Source: Arctopsyche grandis (lineage: Eukaryota > Arthropoda > Insecta > Trichoptera > Hydropsychidae). From it: 64,000 nt of DNA. The notes beneath the pieces are model-generated. The model was not told the DNA's origin. It saw nothing but the letters and a program-made list of their open reading frames with translations, and did no database searches. The translations under genes and the position numbers were made by a program. Numbering within the stretch: position 1 is the stretch's first letter; every line of letters begins with the position of its first letter. This document shows positions 56,837 to 64,000 of the stretch, one piece after another. The stretch is from contig NC_135360.1 in assembly GCF_051622035.1 (NCBI RefSeq), positions 34,055,206 to 34,119,205 of the forward strand, read 5' to 3'.

Positions 56837-56907
<71 letters not shown>
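56837..56907 (+). repeat. Genomic poly(A) tract of 71 bp
   Basis: A run of 39 A (56837-56875), then TT, then 30 A (56878-56907). Its position right after a polyadenylation signal shows it is a copied mRNA tail. Its length suggests the insertion is recent. Confidence 0.95.
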
Positions 56908-56910
<3 letters not shown>

Positions 56911-57610
56911 CGTGGTAATACGTCATGCCCGTTGTTGCTGGAACAGTTGGGACTTTATGTCCCTAATAATTATGTGCGTGGTAGACATCATCATTTAATG
57001 GTTGTACCTGCTGCTCGCACAGTTCTTTTTCGAATGGCTCCTATTCCAAGAGCTATTCGACTTCTCAATGAAATCGTTGCTGCTGTCCCTGAATGTGATA
57101 TTTTCCACCTTGGGGAGCGTAGATTGTCGGATATTATCTTAACATATTTATCTGGTAACCTGCGCTCATCATTACTTTCTTAATTTGAATGTGATGAATG
57201 AGTGGAATCTTAATCTACTCTCTTCCATTTGGGCCTCGCTGTGATTTTATTTTTTATTCATATTTTGTTTTATTTTATTTTATATTTTCTTTCTCTTTTG
57301 TACATTTTTATATACTATTTTAATTTTGATCAGTGTAAACAAAGAATGGGATTTATGGATTTTATTTTTAATTTTTACACTTTTGTTATTTTTTTTTTTC
57401 TCTCTGAATGATGTATTATTTTCCTTTTGTTACTTTTTTTGTAATTTTATTTTACCATGTTTTCTGCTTTTGCTTTTTTCCTTTATTTACAGTTTACTTG
57501 TTTTTATATCATGTTTTTATATATTTTTCAAATGTAGGCCATTGTGGCGCATTAGGTTCTTCCTGTAATGCCACAATGGTCCAAAACTATTAAATAAATA
57601 AATAAATAAA
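56908..57610 (+). mobile_element. 5'-truncated non-LTR retrotransposon tail (CR1/L2/Jockey-type)
   Basis: It begins immediately at the last A of the poly(A) tract. The frame from 56908 to 57183 reads RGNTSCPLLLEQLGLYVPNN, then HHLMVVPAARTVLF and PIPRAIRLLNEI. This is the last part of a reverse transcriptase of the same general type as the fragment at 13456. A T-rich 3' UTR of about 350 bp follows. The element ends in a stem-loop (57537-57548 with 57570-57581) and a (TAAA)n tail. Confidence 0.8.
57537..57581 (+). repeat. 3' terminal stem-loop of the LINE
   Basis: GGCCATTGTGGC pairs with GCCACAATGGTC across a loop reading GCATTAGGTTCTTCCTGTAAT. The loop words GCATT, GG and CCTGTAA are shared with the SINE 3' hairpins in this window. 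It is probably the site bound by the element's reverse transcriptase. Confidence 0.7.
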
Positions 57611-58004
57611 TAATACATAATAACCGTTACCTTCCATTGCGAGCTCGTAGTAACTGTCTGCGTCGATATGCTGAATACTAAACAAGAATTCACTTGAAAA
57701 TATGAAATGATTGCAAAATTCGATCAATATAAAAAGAATCTCACAATTATCGGATCGTTTATGGCATTGCTCAGATTGCATATCGCAAAAGTTTCCAATT
57801 CTCAGATCGATCAATTTACATTTGCATTCGAGAACGCCCACATAACAAACGTACGATGTGTAAGTTTATTGATAAAAAAATCGCAGGATTACGCACAAAA
57901 TCAACGATCAGATCTTGTTCGAGCTCTCCTTCTCTATCCTCCTGGTGAATCAAAACTATTGTGACGTAAAATTACATGTACATACATAGATAGAACTTTT
58001 ATAG
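57611..58004. other. Intergenic, no gene recognised
   Basis: Short open frames on both strands (57590-57841 and 57707-57964) overlap each other and show no family features. Confidence 0.45.
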
Positions 58005-58080
58005 ACCACTAGCTGAACTCGGCATGCGTTGCAATGCAAAAGTAACGCATCCAATTCCCGTTCCCGTTCCCGTTTTTGTT
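58005..58080 (-). mobile_element. Helitron-like terminus (minus orientation)
   Basis: On the minus strand it ends GCAACGCATGCCGAGTTCAG followed by CTAGTGG. A similar plus-strand end (GGTAACGCCGAGTATGTCTG, then CTAGTA) occurs at about 60655-60682. GC-rich words before CTAG suggest Helitron 3' ends. A CCCGTT hexamer repeat lies beside it at 58056-58076. Confidence 0.4.
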
Positions 58081-58154
58081 CCAGTTTTTACAGAAACCAT
58101 CTCGGCACACACACAATAACTCATGTACCATCTGTTGTTTCAATAAAAATTATA

Positions 58155-58850
58155 GCAAATCGGCGGTAGAGTTTCCATTTCCCAAGAAAAATGGTTAACT
58201 ATTGTCAATTACTATTGTCCTACAAAGCTAGAGAGCAAAAAAAAGGCTGACAACAGAAATTGACAATAGTGAACCCATGTTTTTGTCCAAATAGAAACCG
58301 ACCGCCTATCCGTAGTCATAACTTATGACTAGTGGCCGGACCCGCAGCGCGTCGTTTATTGTTCAATTGTTGTAAATGCTTTGTTAAAGATTCGCCGAAC
58401 CTTTTTTTTGTACTCTAGCTTTGTAAATAGAGCCAAACCGCCCCGATTCCTGGAAAAAGCACGGTCTGTATCCGTAGTCTACTTATGACTATAGCCCGGC
58501 GCGACCCTGCGCCCCATTGTCGATTTCTATAGTGAACCATCTTTTTTGCTCTCTAACTTTGTAGTTTGCCCTCTTTCCTGGAAAACACCGTCCTGCGCCT
58601 ATCTCTAATTATGACTATGAATAAGGGACGGCGGCCGGTTTCTATTTGGACAAAAATAGGGTTTACTATTGTCAATTTCTAATGTCAATCTTTTTTTTGC
58701 TCTCTAACTTTATACGAAAATAGTAATTGACAATAGTCAACCCTCTTTCCTGGGAAATGGACACGCAACCGCCGAACACTAGTTATGAGTAGACTTCGGC
58801 GGATGAGCGTATGAACTATTGTCAATTTCTATTGTCAACCATTTATTTAA
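58155..58850. mobile_element. Serial array of hAT-like MITEs with related 8-bp separators
   Basis: CTTATGAC is at 58322-58329 and 58482-58489, ATTATGAC at 58608-58615 and GTTATGAG at 58782-58789. Units between them are 58330-58481 (TAGTGGCCGG...GTAGTCTA), 58490-58607 (TATAGCCCGG...CTCTA) and 58616-58781 (TATGAATAAGGG...ACACTA). A unit before (to about 58320) and one after (from 58790, TAGACTTCGG) lack clear outer ends. Interiors share CTATTGTCAATTTCTATTGTCAA and TGCTCTCTAACTTTGTA words. The separators have drifted, so this array is older than those at 27173 and 42788. Confidence 0.75.
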
Positions 58851-61179
58851 CTCTCCTGCTTTCTCGGACAATGAAGGTCTATTGTTATTTCATGGCGGCA
58901 ACTCGACCGCCTATCTCGAGTTTCTGACTCCTGTGAACTTCATAGGAGTTGTATGGGCTAGGTTGGACTTCTGTGAGCTAGCTAGGACTAGAAGATCCAC
59001 CAGTTTGGCAGATTTGGATTGCTCCAGTTCCAGGAGACGTCGTTCGGCCAGGATGCAAAGACTTGACGACACACGAAACACGACACCATCTTATCGTTTT
59101 TGTTCGCTTCTTTCGGCATGCCAACGCCAGTGGAGTTTCGTAATTTGACACTGCACTGCTTATTCAAGCGATTCTAAAATGTTCTTATCTGGACGAAAAA
59201 ACGGGTAAAAAACAAGCGCAGACTACACTAAAGCAGTTCACCTCTAAAATTTTACATTAAATATTATATGTGTATAGTATTATTATTGGTGAAGAAATAT
59301 TCATGAGCTGCGCTCCAATTGTAAAATTTAATTATTGAAATTAATTACACAGCATTTCTGCGCATATGTCGCGAAACGTCTCTGTAATTTATGTGCCGAA
59401 TATTCTAGCCGTACCATTATACATACATATGTATGTATATTTTTTGGCCGTTGTTTCTCACGGTCATTAAAATACCATAAAAATCATTGCGGAATCATTT
59501 GAATGCTTGATCTGAATGCTGAGTAGTAATTTTACTCAAATATCTTGGTACCGTGGTATCAAGTAGCATGAAATTAATTAAATGTTTTGTATGACGTTAT
59601 CTGTTGTAAAAGTAGATTTATTCAATGGTACGAATAAAGTCGGCTCATTTTCAAACGATAATCGATTATAATAAATTCCGAACAAAATGCTCCAGAAGTT
59701 TGTGTGCAGAATTTACGAATCGGATTGGAATCTCTTCTAAATGTCAAAATTGCACGAAAAATTCTAAATAAATATACAAACATAACGTTTTCTTTTGTTT
59801 ATCTAAAATTAATATAATCGAAAAGTTTTATTTTCATTACTAATTCTTCCTTTAGTATAATGTATAGACTTTTGAACGATTTGTCCACCAACAAATCGCT
59901 CAACTTTTCGAACTATTTATTGGTTGTAGACCTTTTGTAGCGAAGAACAATTTGTCTACAAACTTTTTAGCAATATTTTGACTTTTGTCCCCAAATAATA
60001 TATACTGATATTCAAAGACATTTTGGCTTTTTGAGGTCGATCGAAAGTTTTATGTTCAAAGATCGGATACACGTGGGTGCAGTATTCTTAAAATTTCTTA
60101 AAAAATCATCAGTGTTCAAAGCAAGAGGGCAAAAAAGCTTGTAAAAATATTTCCTTTCTAAAAAATTTACTAAAAATTGCATTTGAGAAAATTATAGAAA
60201 TCTTTTATTTGACAAAAGATTCTTGGAATCAATCTTGTCTCTCGATAAATCATTCCTAGGGTCGGTCATAGCGTCGCTTGCTATGAAAAGTTTCATAGCC
60301 AGCTATTTATTGGTTATGAATCGCTTTGTGAACATGCCATCCCCCATACATATAACATGTCTTTCCATCTCAACATACATATGTATGTACATACATATAT
60401 AGTTCATATGTATGTATATAAAAACTTTTGGTGATTTTGTTCAAAACACATTTATGTACTTAATTAATGCTAAATTTACAGTCATCTTTGTTTATAATAC
60501 ATTTTCCGACAACATGAAACCTCTTTCCGTATTATATGAAAAGTAAATACATATGTATATGTACAAACATATGAATCCGTCTTTGCCTAAGTTATGCGAC
60601 TGCCTAGTTGTTATAGCAAATCTGTGACTTCAACAACTTTTTACTACACGTTTGGGTAACGCCGAGTATGTCTGCTAGTATTTAATAATAAAATACCCAT
60701 TTGAAAACATTCACAGCGCATTTAGTGAAAACTGGTTTTGCGTTTTTTGACCATTTAAATTAGGCTAAAGCTAAAAATATTCATTCTAGGAATAGATTAT
60801 ATCACTTCTCTTCCAATCTGGAAACAAAAGTTGACCTTCAAGAGTCCAATAATATGTATGTAGATCCGCCAAATATAGGTTACCCGAATAAAAGTCTTAA
60901 AAATACCTTCAACCATACAAAGGTGAAGTATTGAACATGGCAATGAGTAATAACTATCGCGACTATATGGGATATTTGATCTTCCTCTAATTTAGATTTT
61001 TATTTAATATGTCGTTTTGTCTAAACCCATACCTTGGTAAAAGACCTACGTTTCTCAAAAAGTACCTACAATAACATCAAATTTGAAAACGAGTCCACGA
61101 TTCGCAATTTAGCTGAATGATTTATCGTGACGATCTGTCGCTGATAGACTTGTAGCGACAAAATATCATCTAATATACA
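58851..61179. other. Intergenic, no gene recognised
   Basis: AT-rich with long ACAT/GTAT microsatellites (59420-59441, 60370-60415). The open frame at 58819-59148 overlaps MITE sequence. A Helitron-like CTAGTA end lies near 60682. No host exon was identified. Confidence 0.45.
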
Positions 61180-61513
61180 ATTTCGAAAGAGACTTTGTAT
61201 GTAAAGTTTTAGTTCGTAGAATTCGTGACGTTATCGAAAAAATCAAATTTTCTATGACGAACATATGGATATCGATTTTGATTTCGTTTACGATATAGAT
61301 TCCGATTTCAGTTGAGATTACCGATTCTGATTCCGAATTTATTTTTCAGTTCCGGCTCCGGATTCTCTTTTTCATTTCCGGATCCAGATTCCTGTTTCAG
61401 TTCCGGAACCCAATTCCTTTTTCAATTTAGTTTCAGAATGTTTACTTATAGATTAGCCAAGTTTAAGCGGCTTTTATTACAAATACCGAGCGAAGCCGGG
61501 TAAAACCACTAGT
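61180..61513 (+). mobile_element. Helitron-like element, copy 2, with imperfect TTCCGG-type repeats
   Basis: It begins near ATTTCGAAAGAGACTTTGTA, like the copy at 31166, and ends ACCGAGCGAAGCCGGGTAAA then ACCACTAGT (61505-61513). Between 61270 and 61425 it holds an imperfect array of (GATTCCG/GGTTCCGG)-like words absent from copy 1. Confidence 0.55.
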
Positions 61514-63151
61514 TCATAATACATAAAAGTAAATAGACGGTCATTTGTAGACTTAAAATGCTATTTATTATTGACTTAAGTCTTTTGTTAAATTTGGGCA
61601 AGTTCCTAATTTGTTTTAATATGATCTGGAGTTTGCATGTGATATAAGATCCAGAAACGAATTATTGAGCGATTTATCGGCCTACCAAAATTGTAAATAG
61701 CGACTACTACGATCGATAAATCGTATAGCTTATATGTATAGTACATGGCTCTGCCGTCGGGCCTCTCCAATGGTTTAGATTTTGAAGCCAAAATGACTTT
61801 AGTAGCAACCATTTTCTTATTCTGTGTACTTAGTTTTCTTGTTAATCGATAACAACATTTGGCAACATTGGCAACTTTTTGACTTTTGAACTGGTCAACT
61901 ATTTTATTTTATTTTATTAATTGAAAAATCAACAGACAGGATGTACATAGATATGTATAAAAAAAAACAAATAGTAAATAAATAATATATGTAACATCCG
62001 AGTCCAATAATAGATTTTTACAAAAATGAAAAAGATAAATATAAGGAAAACAAATTAAAAAGTAAATAATAAAGGCATGACAAAATATGTAGAACATTGC
62101 ATAATTAAACTATAGTATTAAAATATCTGGAAAAGGTTATAAAATAGAATATAAGAAGAAATTGAAATTTACAAATTACTATTACTACATATTTAAACTA
62201 TTACTACATATTTATCAGCTAATTGTATTGACTTTATATAATGAATTTACCCCTACTTATTAAGTAAACACACCACCTTGCCAAATAAATTTTGAATCCG
62301 ATAACGTACAATGCCAGATATATTTATGTATTCAAATGCAGGTTATGAAATCTTTAAATACTGCGTATGTATTTGCATAATTGCGTACCATACACACATT
62401 TGAAATATTAAGTTCTTCTCTTCTGGGTTACTAATAATGATTCTTTTATACACCTAATAATACGAAGCATTGACTATTGATGTGCCATAATTTCCTAAGT
62501 GTATTATTCGTAGAGGGGGTTCTGTTGAAATTGGATTTTTCATTTTTAGGGAGGGTGAGCCGAACAATCGCCGGTGAGTTACAGCATTGGTTACTGTAGT
62601 GAGGTTGACACTTTTATCGACATTTAACAACCGGACTCTCCTTTGTGCAATCAAACCGAAGAAGATCCCCATGACTGGTTCAGGGTTGGCACATCTGAAA
62701 TCTGGATCCTCTGAAAAGGGGGGGGCTTGATTAGTCCGGTTGTTTTTGCTATCGACCGAGGGGGTTTTGATTGGTGTTTACGAAATTGTTGAAATTAATG
62801 TTTGTTGTTTTTTGGTTGTTGTTGTAGGAGTGTCAACCCTGCGAGCAGAAGAGAAGAAAGGGGCAGATGTTTGCTGATGGCAGCTGCTTGTTGGGCGCGC
62901 GCTACTACCTATTCAAAAGGTGCGCCTTTGCTCGACACCGACTGTGAATCACACTTCTCCTCTTCCCTTCTTCTCTCCCCGCTCGCTACAGAACCCCTTT
63001 CAAGGTTAATTCTAACTAGACTTCCCCATTCTTATTGCTGATTCAAATTGCCATTGACTTGCTGAATCGAGTACACGATTCCATGTCGCTTAATCTAAAT
63101 AGGGCTATTTTTAGCATTATTGAGTCATATAAATCCACGATTCGTCTAAAT
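61514..63151. other. Intergenic, no gene recognised
   Basis: No coding sequence, RNA gene or repeat boundary could be supported on either strand. Confidence 0.45.
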
Positions 63152-63240
63152 CAGCGCTACTCAAACTATGGTCCGCGGCCCAGTACTAGTCCGTGTACTG
63201 GCGGTAGCCGGTCCGTGCACAAAGAAGTAAATAAAAAATT
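63152..63240 (+). mobile_element. hAT-type 5' terminus
   Basis: CAGCGCTACTCAAACTATGG followed by GTCCGCGGCCCAGTA matches the widespread CAG.G.T.CTCAAA...CGCGGCCC start of hAT elements. The other end was not found; the element may be cut short by the TTAA-flanked MITE at 63349. An AT-rich inverted repeat (AACAATAGCTTATTATAA and complement) follows at 63243-63298. Confidence 0.5.
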
Positions 63241-63348
63241 AAAACAATAGCTTATTATAAGTTATAAGTTATTAAAAGTTATAATAAGCTATTGTTTCAT
63301 GATTATTTTTTTTATTTTCATCAATACTTTTCAATTATATTTCATTAA

Positions 63349-63869
63349 GAGAGCTGTACACCTGAAACCTTAATTTTGTTACCGTTCCTTTCTTCGATAT
63401 ATATATTGAGTGTATGTATATATTGAGTGAATGCGACAATATATATCAATATATATATTGAGTGAATGCGACAGTTGCGCTTCGACCAGATAAAGCGTAT
63501 TTTAAATTGACAAAATCGAGGTTTCGTATTCTACTATTTTCTCCTCCAAAACTGGGCCAGTTTTTAAAAAAATTTCATCATCGGTATGAGAAAGATACTT
63601 TCTGTGCATCTATCGGCGTATTTTTTTTTAAATCGACCGTTAAATAAGCACGCTGGACTCGTTTCGTGGGTGTAAAAAAGAGGCGATTTTATAGATGTTT
63701 GGCGGCTCCTAGCTCATATAAAAAATAATTAATCAAAAAAATAAAACGATAGATGCACCCCAATGGTGGATATCCATAGCATATTAAAAAATAATTTCTC
63801 TAGTGCCATAATTGAGGAAGGGAGAAGTATAGTACGTTTGTATGGACAAGACGCTGCTGTCCAGCCCTC
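63349..63869. mobile_element. TTAA-flanked MITE, family 2, copy 2 (inverted)
   Basis: TTAA flanks both sides (63345-63348 and 63870-63873), with ends GAGAGCTGTACA and TGTCCAGCCCTC. It is the reverse complement of 29994-30502 with few changes, including the ATATATATTGAGTGAATGCG direct repeat near one end. Confidence 0.75.
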
Positions 63870-64000
63870 TTAATACAAGGATTATTTCAGTAACCAATAC
63901 AATTAAGAATTTCAAGTTTCAGTTCGATAGGGTAAATGGTGTTCAAAAAATCCCCATAATACATTTTTTTCTAGAACATGAAAACGTGATCAGTGATCGA

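Noticed and set aside
58819-59148. 109-codon ORF starting in MITE sequence
   Set aside because: The first part is MITE interior and the rest has no recognisable domain or splice context.
1-64000. CRISPR arrays, bacterial operons, riboswitches
   Set aside because: The window is nuclear insect DNA; no regularly spaced direct repeats with unique spacers or bacterial signals were seen.

Overview
The window is nuclear DNA from an insect. Four protein-coding genes are recognisable, and three have short GT-AG introns. The rest is AT-rich sequence filled with transposon debris: non-LTR retrotransposons, tRNA-derived SINEs, several MITE families, Helitron-like ends and ACAT/GTAT microsatellites. The order of insect cannot be fixed from sequence alone; the genes themselves (Asp, a Mig-2-like Rac GTPase, microcephalin, an ERp60-type disulfide isomerase) are arthropod-like.

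Layout. (1) 349-9259 (+): abnormal spindle (asp/ASPM), rebuilt as eight exons and 2785 residues, with an ASH domain, a calponin-homology region, about 57 IQ motifs and a helical C-terminus. (2) 12456-15788 (-): Mtl, five coding exons, 195 residues, convergent with asp. (3) 18067-21066 (+): microcephalin (MCPH1), six exons, 581 residues, three BRCT domains, divergent from Mtl. A weakly supported ORF on the minus strand (21317-21730) sits tail-to-tail with it. (4) 55110-56591 (+): an intact, intronless ERp60/PDIA3 ORF of 493 residues. It has an AATAAA signal and a 71-bp poly(A) tract, so it is a processed retrocopy. Its poly(A) abuts directly a 5'-truncated non-LTR element tail (56908-57610).

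Between these genes, roughly 21.7-55 kb and 57.6-64 kb, I find no convincing host exons. I do find ordered repeat structure: two copies of one Jockey-like element, five SINE copies, two TTAA-flanked MITE families, a PIF/Harbinger-type MITE, long foldback elements, and clusters of hAT-like MITEs. In the clusters up to four elements sit in series, each separated by the same 8-bp target duplication.

How the genes relate: Asp and microcephalin are the insect relatives of human MCPH5 and MCPH1, both centrosome/spindle/chromosome proteins, and here they lie on the same strand with only Mtl between them. Mtl acts in actin and migration signalling. ERp60 acts in glycoprotein folding in the ER and is unrelated in function. 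The most noteworthy points are the serial MITE arrays with recoverable empty sites, the ERp60-poly(A)-LINE junction, a 3' hairpin shared by a LINE and the SINE family, and a very recent 324-bp triplication inside the asp IQ array.
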